From: WQXF01 sp031553615
GTDB lineage: Bacteria; Bacillota; Clostridia; Christensenellales; Aristaeellaceae
Direction of reading: 5' to 3'
Assembly (NCBI GenBank): GCA_031553615.1
Contig: JAVBLJ010000062.1
Location: forward strand, 52,431-116,430
DNA: 64,000 nt
Shown: piece by piece, positions 19,239 to 27,893 of the stretch
How the letters are laid out: each line of letters starts with the position of its first letter
Numbering within the stretch: the stretch's first letter is position 1
Position numbers and translations under genes: made by a program
Notes under the pieces: generated by a model
Databases searched by the model: none
The model's input: only the letters and a program-made list of their open reading frames with translations
Told to the model about the DNA's origin: nothing

Positions 19239-20354
19239 TCACACCTCCTCGTAATACGTATCGGGCGCGGCAGGATCGAACATCTCCCCCGCCCAAATGA
19301 GTAGCAGCAGCTCGTCTTTGCCCGTGTTTTCGATGCTGTGCGTATATCCGGGCGGAATATCCACCACGTCGTAGCGCGCCGCATTGACCGCGTAGGAAAT
19401 CACCTCTTCGCTTTCCAGCTTGCGGAAGCGAATCACGCCCTCGCCCTGGATCACGATGAACTTCTCCACCTTGGTGTTGTGCCAATGCTGCCCGCGAGTG
19501 ATGCCCGGCTTGGTGCGCGATACGCTCACCTGCCCGAAGTGCGGCGATTTGATAAGCTCCGCGAAGTCGCCGCGGGCGTCGGCATGGCTCACCGCAGGCA
19601 CCGCGAATCCCTGCTCCGGCAAGTAGGAAAGAAAGGTGGCGTACAGCTTGCGAATCAGCGGATCGTTCCGGTCACCGTTCAGCGTGAAGGCGGACCGCGT
19701 GCGCGCAAAGCTCTCGATGGTCTCAGCCAGCCAACCCAGCGTGGGCTCGTAGGTAGGAGTCGCCGCGCAGAAGCCCTCCCCGGCGGGCGCACAATCGCCG
19801 CGCAGCATGCCGATCAACGCGTGAACCAGGTCGTCGATATACAGCAGGGGCAACGCCTTCTCCGGCGCATCCACTCGCAACGCTTCACCGCGCGCGGCCT
19901 GATGGCAGAACGTGGCCACCACGCTGTTGTAAAATGGGCGGCACCATTTGCCGAACACGCCAGGAAAACGAAACACGTAGACCGGCGCACCGGTATCGCG
20001 CCCGTAAGCGAACACCGCGTCCTCTGCCTCGCACTTGCTCTGGCCATAGGGGTTGCCGAGCGAGGCCTGGGCGGAGGAGGCCAGCATCACCGGCACCTTT
20101 TCACCGCGCTCGCGCAGCAGGGCCATCAGCCTTTGCGTAAGCTCTGCATTGCCCTGGGTGAACTCCGCCGGATCGGTCGGCCGGTTTACACCGGCCAAAT
20201 GCACCACAAAATCCGCTTGACGCGCCCAAGCCGCCAGCGTTTCCTCCGAATCCTCGCGGTCAAAGCGCAAGAGAGTAAAATCCTCCTGCCGCGCAAGGTT
20301 CACGCAAAGATTCCTTCCAATAAATCCGGAAGCGCCGGTAATCAATACGCGCAT
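19239..20354 (-). CDS. CapF/FnlB-type bifunctional epimerase-reductase with C-terminal cupin
   Basis: A 371-residue protein. The N-terminal extended short-chain dehydrogenase domain has the GASGFIG nucleotide loop (7-13), catalytic Ser near 94 and YGQSK (Tyr103, Lys107). The C-terminal cupin from about residue 260 has RGQHWHNTKVEKF, with metal-type His residues. This two-domain order is that of CapF of Staphylococcus aureus (WbjC/FnlB), which acts in UDP-L-FucNAc synthesis. The first enzyme, CapE, is not in this window. The start at 20354 begins MRVLITGASG. Confidence 0.88.
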   Translation of the reverse strand: MRVLITGASGFIGRNLCVNLARQEDFTLLRFDREDSEETLAAWARQADFVVHLAGVNRPTDPAEFTQGNAELTQRLMALLRERGEKVPVMLASSAQASLGNPYGQSKCEAEDAVFAYGRDTGAPVYVFRFPGVFGKWCRPFYNSVVATFCHQAARGEALRVDAPEKALPLLYIDDLVHALIGMLRGDCAPAGEGFCAATPTYEPTLGWLAETIESFARTRSAFTLNGDRNDPLIRKLYATFLSYLPEQGFAVPAVSHADARGDFAELIKSPHFGQVSVSRTKPGITRGQHWHNTKVEKFIVIQGEGVIRFRKLESEEVISYAVNAARYDVVDIPPGYTHSIENTGKDELLLLIWAGEMFDPAAPDTYYEEV

Positions 20355-20382
20355 TGCCTCATCTCCCCTTTTCTGGCATACT

Positions 20383-20412
20383 ATTGTAGCATAAAGCGAT
20401 GCGGCTTGTCCA
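20383..20412 (-). promoter_or_regulatory. Promoter of the capF-type operon
   Basis: TGGACA (20407-20412), an 18-base spacer and TACAAT (20383-20388) with an extended TGC before it, about 30 bases upstream of the start codon. Confidence 0.6.
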
Positions 20413-20509
20413 CGAAACGCCGCCATACATTCACTTTCGTGTTTTTCATCCTTTTGCGTCATTTTCACCATTTTTTCACCATTTTTATCAGGGAATGCGA
20501 GGCATTTCC

Positions 20510-20538
20510 TTTCACTCTGCGGTGATCCATGATACAAT
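20510..20538 (+). promoter_or_regulatory. Promoter of the LUD-domain gene
   Basis: TTTCAC (20510-20515), a 17-base spacer and TACAAT (20533-20538) with an extended TGA before it. It diverges from the capF promoter. Confidence 0.55.
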
Positions 20539-20599
20539 GGATGACAAAGGTGCATGCTTTCACATGCCACATCATCTGTTCTGGGAGGTTGATTTGCAT

Positions 20600-21211
20600 A
20601 TGGAATGGGGTTCGACGCTCGCTTCGCTCACAAGGCGCGGATTCATTGTCAACACCTTTGACACGGTCAATGCTGCCAAGGCTTACCTGCTGGAGGCGCT
20701 CCGTCCCTGCGCGCGCGTGGGCATCGGCGGTTCGGTAACGGTTCGTGACATGGGCCTTTCGGAGGCGCTGCATGCGCAGGGCAACACGATCCATTGGCAC
20801 TGGGAGGGCGAGGCTTCCTCCCACGCCGAGGCGCAGCGCCTGGCGCTTAGCGCAGACGCCTACGTATGCTCGATCAACGCGCTGGTGCACGATGGCCGCA
20901 TCGTGCAGATCGACGGCACGGGCAACCGGTTGGCGGCGCTGTGTTTTGGCCCCCCGAAGGTTTTCTTGGTAGCGGGCCGGAACAAGCTGGTGTCCTCGGG
21001 CGGTTTGCTGGCCGGAATCGCGCGCATCAAGCGCGAAGCCTGCCCCAAAAATGCGCGCCGCCTGAACCTGGATACGCCCTGTGCGCGCGCGGGAACCTGC
21101 GACGAGGATCGCTGCGGCCACACGCTCTGCCGCCTGTCGCTGGTGCTCGAAAGCCCGCCGAAGGGCCGCCAGATTGAAGTGGTGCTCATTGATGAGGACT
21201 TGGGGTATTAA
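20600..21211 (+). CDS. LUD-domain (LutC/YkgG-like, DUF162) protein
   Basis: A 203-residue LUD-domain protein. The characteristic run is VGIGGSVTVRDMGLSEAL, then SADAYVCSINALVHDGRIVQIDGTGNRLAAL and VFLVAGRNKLV. Relatives include LutC of lactate oxidation, but no lutA/lutB partner is nearby. The conserved Cys-rich C-terminus (CARAGTCDEDRC) is a feature of the stand-alone clostridial LUD type and could bind a metal or cluster. The start is ATG 20600 (11 bases after GGGAGG) or the in-frame TTG 20594. Function unknown. Confidence 0.8.
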   Translation: MEWGSTLASLTRRGFIVNTFDTVNAAKAYLLEALRPCARVGIGGSVTVRDMGLSEALHAQGNTIHWHWEGEASSHAEAQRLALSADAYVCSINALVHDGRIVQIDGTGNRLAALCFGPPKVFLVAGRNKLVSSGGLLAGIARIKREACPKNARRLNLDTPCARAGTCDEDRCGHTLCRLSLVLESPPKGRQIEVVLIDEDLGY

Positions 21212-21228
21212 CCAGCCAAAACCATAGC

Positions 21229-21270
21229 AAAGCGCGCGAACCGGCCCAAGCAGCCAGTTCGCGCGCTTTT
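21229..21270. terminator. Bidirectional terminator between LUD gene and icd
   Basis: A perfect AAAGCGCGCGAAC / GTTCGCGCGCTTT stem with a 15-base loop and runs of A and T on the two sides. It serves the two convergent genes. Confidence 0.85.
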
Positions 21271-21288
21271 GCATGTACCTATCAAGGT

Positions 21289-22512
21289 TTACAGCCGTTC
21301 GGCCACAGCCCGCAGGAACGCTTCGCTGGTAAGGCTCTCGGCCTTGCCCTCAAAGAGGCCCACCAGATCGCCGGTCATGCGGCCAGCCTCGATGGTTCCC
21401 AGCGTCGCCCGCTCCAAGCGATCTGCGAATGCGCAGAGCTCGGGAATTGCGTCGAGCTCCCCGCGTTTGCGCAACGCGCCGCTCCAGGCAAAGATGGTCG
21501 CCACCGGATTGGTTGACGTCGCTTCGCCCTTCAGGTAGCGATAGTAATGGCGGGTCACCGTGCCGTGCGCCGCCTCGTATTCATACTTTCCGTCCGGCGA
21601 AACCAGCACCGAGGTCATCATGGAAAGCGATCCGAATGCCGTGGCCACCATGTCGCTCATTACGTCGCCATCGTAGTTCTTGCAAGCCCAGACCATGCCG
21701 CCCTCGGAGCGAATCACGCGCGCCACTGCATCGTCGATCAGCGTGTAGAAGTATTCGATGCCCGCTTCGCGGTATAGCGCCGCATACTCCGCATCGAATA
21801 TTTCCTGGAAGATATCTTTAAAGCGGTGATCGTAGGTCTTGGAAATGGTATCCTTTGTGGAAAACCACAAATCCTGCCGCACATCCAGGGCGTAGGTGAA
21901 GCAGGCGCGCGCAAAGCTGGCAATGGACGCATCGGTATTGTGGATGCCCTGCAGCACACCCGGCCCCTCGAAGGTGATGATGCGCTCGCGCTTTTCCACG
22001 CCGTCTGCGCCGGTGAACACCAGCTCGGCCACGCCCGCTCCGGGCACACGAATCTCCGCATTGCGGTACACGTCGCCGTATGCATGGCGCGCGATGGTAA
22101 TCGGCTTCTTCCACGTGCGCACCGAGGGCTGCACGCCCTCCACCAGTATGGGGGCGCGGAACACGGTGCCGTCCAGCATGGCACGGATCGTCCCGTTGGG
22201 ACTCTTCCACATTTGCGAGAGCTTGTATTCCTCCACGCGCTGGGCGTTGGGCGTGATGGTAGCACATTTGACCGCGACGCCCAGTCGCTGGGTCGCCAGC
22301 GCAGCATCCACCGTCACCTGATCCTGCGTACGTTCGCGCTCCGGCAGACCCAGGTCGTAGTATTCGGTGCGCAGCTCCACGTAGGGCTCTATCAGCAGTT
22401 CCTTGATGAGTCGCCAGAGGATGCGCGTCATCTCGTCGCCGTCCATCTCCACCAGCGGCGTCGTCATGGCAATTCTCCCATTCAGCAGGCCTTTACTATT
22501 CATCTCATCCAT
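21289..22512 (-). CDS. icd: NADP-dependent isocitrate dehydrogenase
   Basis: A ~407-residue dehydrogenase of the homodimeric, eukaryote-like subfamily. VEMDGDEMTRILW near the N-terminus is typical of that group. KSPNGTIR carries the substrate-binding Ser, KNYDGDVMSDMVA the metal Asp residues and EAAHGTVTRHY the NADP loop. It converts isocitrate to 2-oxoglutarate. The start at 22512 is chosen since the first in-frame ATG (22524) sits directly on the G-rich ribosome site. It is 16 bases after ridA. Confidence 0.94.
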   Translation of the reverse strand: MDEMNSKGLLNGRIAMTTPLVEMDGDEMTRILWRLIKELLIEPYVELRTEYYDLGLPERERTQDQVTVDAALATQRLGVAVKCATITPNAQRVEEYKLSQMWKSPNGTIRAMLDGTVFRAPILVEGVQPSVRTWKKPITIARHAYGDVYRNAEIRVPGAGVAELVFTGADGVEKRERIITFEGPGVLQGIHNTDASIASFARACFTYALDVRQDLWFSTKDTISKTYDHRFKDIFQEIFDAEYAALYREAGIEYFYTLIDDAVARVIRSEGGMVWACKNYDGDVMSDMVATAFGSLSMMTSVLVSPDGKYEYEAAHGTVTRHYYRYLKGEATSTNPVATIFAWSGALRKRGELDAIPELCAFADRLERATLGTIEAGRMTGDLVGLFEGKAESLTSEAFLRAVAERL

Positions 22513-22528
22513 CGTTCTTCCCATCCCC

Positions 22529-22912
22529 TTACGCCTTTACGGCAATCGCTTCGATTTCAATGTGCGCTCCCTTGGGCAACGCCGCCACTTGCACGCAGGA
22601 ACGCGCAGGCGCTTGCCCCCCAAAGAATGCGGCATACTCCTGATTGACGGCGGCAAAATCCGCCAAATCGGTCAGGAAAACCGTAGTCTTGACCACCTGT
22701 GAAAGCTCGACCCCTGCTTGCTTGAGGATAGCGCGCACGTTTTCCAGCGAATAGCGGGTTGCGGCAGCGATATCCGTAATTTCCAGCGCGCCGGTGCGCA
22801 TGTCAATGGGCAGCTGCCCCGATGTAAACACAAACTGACCGGCAGAAATCCCCTGCGAATAGGGTCCGATAGCTCCCGGCGCTTCTTGGGTGGCGATGAT
22901 CTGCTTGCTCAT
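22529..22912 (-). CDS. ridA: RidA family enamine/imine deaminase
   Basis: A 127-residue trimeric protein that hydrolyses reactive enamines and imines such as 2-aminoacrylate. GPYSQGISAGQFVFTSGQLP, the Arg in ARSCVQV and HIEIEAIAV are the family signatures, including the catalytic Arg. The start at 22912 has GAGG 9 bases upstream. Co-transcribed with icd. Confidence 0.94.
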   Translation of the reverse strand: MSKQIIATQEAPGAIGPYSQGISAGQFVFTSGQLPIDMRTGALEITDIAAATRYSLENVRAILKQAGVELSQVVKTTVFLTDLADFAAVNQEYAAFFGGQAPARSCVQVAALPKGAHIEIEAIAVKA

Positions 22913-22947
22913 GGTAGGCATCCTCTTTTCTACTCGTTCTGTGTGCC

Positions 22948-22976
22948 ATTGTAACAAAAAGCCTCGAGTGGCGCAA
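22948..22976 (-). promoter_or_regulatory. Promoter of ridA-icd
   Basis: TTGCGC (22971-22976), a 17-base spacer and TACAAT (22948-22953), about 36 bases before the ridA start. Confidence 0.7.
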
Positions 22977-23133
22977 TCGGTTTTGCGTATCTTCATCTAT
23001 ATATCGCTATACATCTGCTCTATATCTGCATTTGCGTATCCGCATTCGTAGGGCAGCGCATTACCTGTCAGTTACCTAAATGGCGCTCGCGAAGTTGCAA
23101 TATGAAGCCGCTATTAATCAATTTGTATTTAAG

Positions 23134-23162
23134 TTGTAATTATTTACGACCTATGCTATGAT
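23134..23162 (+). promoter_or_regulatory. Promoter of small RNA copy 1
   Basis: TTGTAA (23134-23139), a 17-base spacer and TATGAT (23157-23162) with an extended TGC. Upstream is an AT-rich stretch with TTGTATTTAA immediately before the -35, repeated almost exactly in copy 2. Confidence 0.8.
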
Positions 23163-23168
23163 GAACAC

Positions 23169-23304
23169 GTACCAAAGATAAACGTTCCGAGAACCAGGAT
23201 TAAACACCAGTCCTTCCAATGATTTCAAGGTGCCGGAACCGTCCCTCCTTCGGTTCTGCACAAACATAACACAGCTCCCCCGCTTCGGCGGGGGTTGTGT
23301 TTTA
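23169..23304 (+). ncRNA. Candidate small RNA, tandem copy 1
   Basis: A ~136-nt transcription unit with its own promoter and terminator and no convincing reading frame. After the 5' element (ACCAAAGATAA, 23171-23181) comes a ~48-nt segment not shared with copy 2. A hairpin follows (23230-23261): GTGC / GCAC outer stem, GAACCG / CGGTTC inner stem, 9-base loop TCCCTCCTT. The terminator is at 23268-23304. The loop is complementary to a strong Shine-Dalgarno sequence (AAGGAGGG). Antisense regulation is inference; I recognise no known RNA family. Confidence 0.72.
23268..23304 (+). terminator. Terminator of small RNA copy 1
   Basis: AACACA / TGTGTT and CCCCCGC / GCGGGGG stems closed by a TTCG tetraloop, followed by TTTTA. 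Confidence 0.88.
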
Positions 23305-23375
23305 TTCCGGCGATTCTGCATTCTCATCAAAGCTTGATGAAAGATGAAAGACCATTTAATAAAATTGTATTTAAT

Positions 23376-23404
23376 TTGTAATCATTTCAAGCATGTGCTA
23401 TGAT
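23376..23404 (+). promoter_or_regulatory. Promoter of small RNA copy 2
   Basis: TTGTAA (23376-23381), a 17-base spacer and TATGAT (23399-23404) with an extended TGC. The upstream TTGTATTTAA element is also present. Confidence 0.8.
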
Positions 23405-23410
23405 AGGCAC

Positions 23411-23538
23411 ATACCAAAGATAACCGCTTGAAACCTTCCCCGGATCATAAAAGCTTACAAGGTGCCTGAACCGCCCTCCTTCGGTTCTGCACAAACATAA
23501 CACAGCTCCCCCGCCTTTCGGCGGGGGTTGTGTTTTTT
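23411..23538 (+). ncRNA. Candidate small RNA, tandem copy 2
   Basis: A ~128-nt unit with the same plan as copy 1 and 242 bases downstream of it. It shares the 5' element (ACCAAAGATAA from 23412), the hairpin (23462-23492, same GAACCG / CGGTTC stem, loop CCCTCCTT) and the terminator. The ~40 nt between 5' element and hairpin differ from copy 1. The base before the inner stem has changed (G to T) without affecting the paired part. Two units with conserved ends and divergent middles suggest a duplicated regulator with different targets. Confidence 0.72.
23499..23538 (+). terminator. Terminator of small RNA copy 2
   Basis: The same AACACA / TGTGTT plus CCCCCGCC / GGCGGGGG stem as copy 1, with a slightly different loop (TTTC) and a six-T tail. 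Confidence 0.88.
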
Positions 23539-23561
23539 GCAATACCGCTTTTCAAACTCAA

Positions 23562-23599
23562 AAAGCATCCCTTCGTGCTTGTGCACGAAGGGATGCTTT
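23562..23599 (-). terminator. Terminator of gap
   Basis: A perfect 17-bp stem (AAAGCATCCCTTCGTGC) with a 4-base loop and a T-rich tail on the minus strand. It lies 20 bases past the gap stop and separates it from the convergent small RNAs. Confidence 0.92.
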
Positions 23600-23618
23600 G
23601 AACGGTGCCCGTATGAAA

Positions 23619-24650
<1,032 letters not shown>

Positions 24651-24702
24651 TTTTGTCTCCTCCATTCGTCTCGTGCACAATATCTCTTCGTTACCGCAGA
24701 TT

Positions 24703-24731
24703 ATTGTAACCAAATTTCGCAAATTTTGCAA
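24703..24731 (-). promoter_or_regulatory. Promoter of gap
   Basis: TTGCAA (24726-24731), a 17-base spacer and TACAAT (24703-24708), about 53 bases before the start codon. Confidence 0.82.
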
Positions 24732-24769
24732 GGGCACGGCGCGGCTTTAATGCAACTTTGTGAAGTTTT

Positions 24770-25888
24770 TCACTTTAACTGGTCGGGATTCAGGCAATGC
24801 AGATATGCGGGCACGAACAGGCCGTCCTTGCGAATGAGCTCATCGTCGAAGTAAATTTCGCCGCCGCCATACTCGGGGGTTTGGATGCACACCATGTCCC
24901 AATGGATGGCGGACTTGTTGCCGTTGTCGCAATCGTCGTAGCAGCAGCCGGGCGTGAAATGGAACGATCCGGCAATTTTTTCATCGAAGAGCGTGTCCTT
25001 CATCGCCTCGGTGATGTAGGGATTCACGCCGATTGCAAACTCGCCTACGTAGCGGGCTCCTTCATCGGTATCGAGCACGCCGTTGAGGCGGGCGGTGTCG
25101 TTGGCGGTGGCTTCCACAATCTTGCCATCCTTGAACACCAGACGCACGTTCTCGAAGGTCGCGCCCTGGTACAGGCTGGGCGTGTTGTACTGCAGCACGC
25201 CGTTCACCGAATCGCGCACCGGCGCGGAGAACACCTCGCCATCGGGGATGTTGACCTTGCCATCACACTTGATAGCGGGCATGCCCTTAATGGAGAACGA
25301 AAGATCGGTGCCCTTGGCCGTAAGGCGCACGCGGTCGGTGCGCTGCATACGCTCCACCAGCGCATCCATGGCGACGCTCATCTTGCCATAATCGAGGTTG
25401 CATACGTTAAAGTAATGCTCCTCGAACGCCTCGGTGGACATGCAAGCCTGCTGCGCCATGCTGGGCATCGGATATCGCAGCACTACCCACTTGGTGTGCG
25501 GCACGCGGATTAGCGAATGCACCGGGTGATTGAACAGCTTGCCAAAAAGCTGTTTCTTTTCGCCCGGAACGTCCACCGTTTCATAGGCGTTGTCGCCGGA
25601 GCGCACGCCGATGTAGGCCTGCATCTCCTCCATTCGGGCGGCATGATACTTGGCCATGCGGCCCAGCTGATCCTCCTCGCAGCCCATCATCAGCGCGCGC
25701 TGAATGGCCGGTTCGGTGATTTCTACAAAAGGCGCGCCGCCCGCCGCGTACACCTGGGCGACCAGCTCGGTACCAAAATCGCGCAGGCCTTCGCCGATCA
25801 GCTCGATCAACACTCGCTCGCCGGGCTGCACGCTACAGCAGTAGTGCACCAGGTTGTGGGCCAACGTTACCATCCGAGTATCCTTCAT
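24770..25888 (-). CDS. Aminopeptidase, M29 family (AmpS/PepS-like)
   Basis: A 372-residue cytosolic metallo-aminopeptidase. The family is seen from VQPGERVLIELIGEG near the N-terminus, the metal-ligand-bearing ALNEIALG-type region here written EFAIGVNPYIT, and SAIHWDMVCI toward the end. The start at 25888 has GGAGG 9 bases upstream; the longer open frame has no ribosome site and no homology. M29 enzymes usually take two divalent cobalt or zinc ions and release N-terminal residues broadly. Confidence 0.9.
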   Translation of the reverse strand: MKDTRMVTLAHNLVHYCCSVQPGERVLIELIGEGLRDFGTELVAQVYAAGGAPFVEITEPAIQRALMMGCEEDQLGRMAKYHAARMEEMQAYIGVRSGDNAYETVDVPGEKKQLFGKLFNHPVHSLIRVPHTKWVVLRYPMPSMAQQACMSTEAFEEHYFNVCNLDYGKMSVAMDALVERMQRTDRVRLTAKGTDLSFSIKGMPAIKCDGKVNIPDGEVFSAPVRDSVNGVLQYNTPSLYQGATFENVRLVFKDGKIVEATANDTARLNGVLDTDEGARYVGEFAIGVNPYITEAMKDTLFDEKIAGSFHFTPGCCYDDCDNGNKSAIHWDMVCIQTPEYGGGEIYFDDELIRKDGLFVPAYLHCLNPDQLK

Positions 25889-25929
25889 GCGCTTGTTCCT
25901 CCACTGTATAAATAGTCGCTCTGGATCCA

Positions 25930-27219
25930 TTATTGCTTTGCCGCGCCCGGCTGAGGCTGCTTGTTTTCCCGCGCCTGTCTGACTTTGTTGCGATGGTTCA
26001 TCCATTTCGCATAGCCGATCTTGGCGATGGGCCGCTCGAAGCCATAGGTCAACACAAGCGAAAGGATGAGCGGAAAGCCGAATGCGCAAAGCGTGAAAAG
26101 CCATTGCCAGGGCACATCGGGCACCTCGTTGGGGTAAGGATAGGGCGACGGCGGAAAGTGCCAATCGTTATGCATCTTGGCGGCGAGAAACTGGTGCCAA
26201 ATATAGTAATGGAACGAGATGGCGGAAAGCACCTGCACCACCTTGTTGGAGAGCAGGTAACGCAGCCCCGCGCCCGCGTTGGCCGCCGCCAGAATGAACA
26301 CACATACGTAGGCGCTGAACAAAAAACGATACATCGACTGGTGGCGGCGGATGAGCTCGTACGTGTCATACGTGCGCAAGCCCGAGGTATCGTTGTAATC
26401 AAGCACCAAGCGCCAGATCGCCATCACCATGATGATCGCCAACGCTGTGCCCGCCAAGCGCGTCCATCGATTGCGCTTGAGGGAACGCGCCAGGTGCACA
26501 TAACAGATGGCCGCAAGCATGCCGTTTGCGTACACATCAAGAAAAGTAGGCAACTGATTGACCCACAGCTGCGAATCGGGGAGCTGCAGCACAAAGAAAT
26601 ACCGGAACGCGACGCCGGCGGTGGTCATCACCGCCCAAGTCCACAGCGGAAACTTGATGAAAACCTTTGCGATGAGCGGGAAGATGAGGTAGAACTGCAC
26701 TTCGATCGCCAGAGTCCACAGCACTACGTTGAGCTCGGTGGCGATGTATGTTTCATAGGAAAACACCTGCGTGAACGTTAGGTGCATCCACAAATCCTTC
26801 CAGAGCCTCGCATCAAGCTTGTAGTTGTGAGCAGGCAGCGCGAAGAACACAAGCACGATGAGCAGACTTAGCCAGTACGTGGGAAGAATGCGCAGCGCAC
26901 GCTTGATGTAAAAATCCTTTGTGCTCGGGCGGGGCGCACCCTCAATCATGTGCCGGGCATAGGGCAGGAACAACAGAAATCCGCTGATGAGCAGCATCAC
27001 GTCCACCATGATGTAGCCGTTTCTAACCAGCGGCTCGATATTGAACAGGGTCTGCCCCGTGCTTTCGATGTGGATGTAGGCCCGCAGCCAGGATTGCTGC
27101 CAGATATGGTACCAGGCGACGATGAAGATAGCGATCACACGCACACCGTCAAGTATGTCCACATGGCGGGTGCTGGGTTCCCGCTGCGCGCAGGCACGGT
27201 AGCCGGATAGCAAGCTCAC
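25930..27219 (-). CDS. Acyltransferase family 3 membrane protein (OafA/OatA-like)
   Basis: A 429-residue protein with about 10 membrane segments. DILDGVRVIAIFIVAWYH at the N-terminus carries the motif and conserved His of the family, and FYIKRALRILPTYW the RxxR-type motif. It probably moves acetyl or another acyl group to a cell-surface glycan. There is no C-terminal SGNH domain, unlike OatA. The start is GTG at 27219, overlapping the stop of the Gx gene by 4 bases (GTGA), so the two are translationally coupled. Confidence 0.87.
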   Translation of the reverse strand: MSLLSGYRACAQREPSTRHVDILDGVRVIAIFIVAWYHIWQQSWLRAYIHIESTGQTLFNIEPLVRNGYIMVDVMLLISGFLLFLPYARHMIEGAPRPSTKDFYIKRALRILPTYWLSLLIVLVFFALPAHNYKLDARLWKDLWMHLTFTQVFSYETYIATELNVVLWTLAIEVQFYLIFPLIAKVFIKFPLWTWAVMTTAGVAFRYFFVLQLPDSQLWVNQLPTFLDVYANGMLAAICYVHLARSLKRNRWTRLAGTALAIIMVMAIWRLVLDYNDTSGLRTYDTYELIRRHQSMYRFLFSAYVCVFILAAANAGAGLRYLLSNKVVQVLSAISFHYYIWHQFLAAKMHNDWHFPPSPYPYPNEVPDVPWQWLFTLCAFGFPLILSLVLTYGFERPIAKIGYAKWMNHRNKVRQARENKQPQPGAAKQ

Positions 27220-27893
27220 GGCACATCCTCCTTGTCGTGTCGTCCTTCTTCACGGGAGATCGAAGGTGCGTTAATCAAAGGCTCTTTAATCAAAGGCTCT
27301 TTAATCGAAGGCTCATTAATCGAAGATTCATTCGTCAAAGGCTCGTTAGGGGCCGGCCCCGTCTCGACGGGCAGCGCTTTAAGGTAGCGCAACACCCCGG
27401 TCGCCACTATGCCGGTGGCTACACCGGTCACGACGCCTGCGACCAGCAGTATGGGCAAGCTAGCCCAAAGCGGCCCGTTGAGCACCACCATGGCGAGCGC
27501 CACCTGCCCCAAGTTGTGAAAAACCCCGCCGGCAATGCTGACCCCCACCGGGCTGAACAACCGAGAACGCTTGGCCAGCGCCATCATGAGCAAGCTAAGC
27601 GTTCCTCCGGCCAAGCTGTACAGCATGGCCCAAGGATTGGCAAACACGAAGCCCACCACCAGCACCCGTACCAGGGAGACGATGGCGGCCTGCGAGAATC
27701 CGCCGTAGTAGAGCATAATAAGCACCACCACGTTGGCCAAACCCAGCTTGATACCCGGAACCACCCCGGAAATGGGCGGAAACATCCGCTCGATCCAGCT
27801 GAGAACGAAGGCCAGGGCGGTCATCATGGCCATGAGTGAAACGCGCTTGGCGGCGGAAGAACCGCGCGCACCCGCAGGGCTCTTCCCGTTCAT
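27216..27893 (-). CDS. Gx transporter family membrane protein (Hpre_diP_synt_I)
   Basis: A 225-residue protein with five or six membrane helices in the first ~175 residues (VSLMAMMTALAFVLSWIERMFP; GIKLGLANVVVL), the pattern of the Gx transporter family once called heptaprenyl diphosphate synthase component I. The function is unproven. The last ~45 residues are a hydrophilic tail of pentapeptides (NEPLT, NEPSI, KEPLI) encoded by 15-bp repeats. The ATG overlaps the NusG-II gene stop by 4 bases; the two families are frequent neighbours in Firmicutes. Confidence 0.85.
   Translation of the reverse strand: MNGKSPAGARGSSAAKRVSLMAMMTALAFVLSWIERMFPPISGVVPGIKLGLANVVVLIMLYYGGFSQAAIVSLVRVLVVGFVFANPWAMLYSLAGGTLSLLMMALAKRSRLFSPVGVSIAGGVFHNLGQVALAMVVLNGPLWASLPILLVAGVVTGVATGIVATGVLRYLKALPVETGPAPNEPLTNESSINEPSIKEPLIKEPLINAPSISREEGRHDKEDVP
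27259..27348. repeat. 15-bp tandem repeat, 6 units, in the Gx gene 3' end
   Basis: Six units of 15 bases (consensus ATCAAAGGCTCTTTA) start at 27259, 27274, 27289, 27304, 27319 and 27334. Units 2 and 3 are identical. They encode a cytosolic pentapeptide tail. Confidence 0.9.

Noticed and set aside
23100..23540. T-box or riboswitch leader as explanation for the two sRNA-like units
   Set aside because: No specifier loop or TGGN antiterminator, and no plus-strand gene follows; each unit ends in a terminator before the convergent gap gene.
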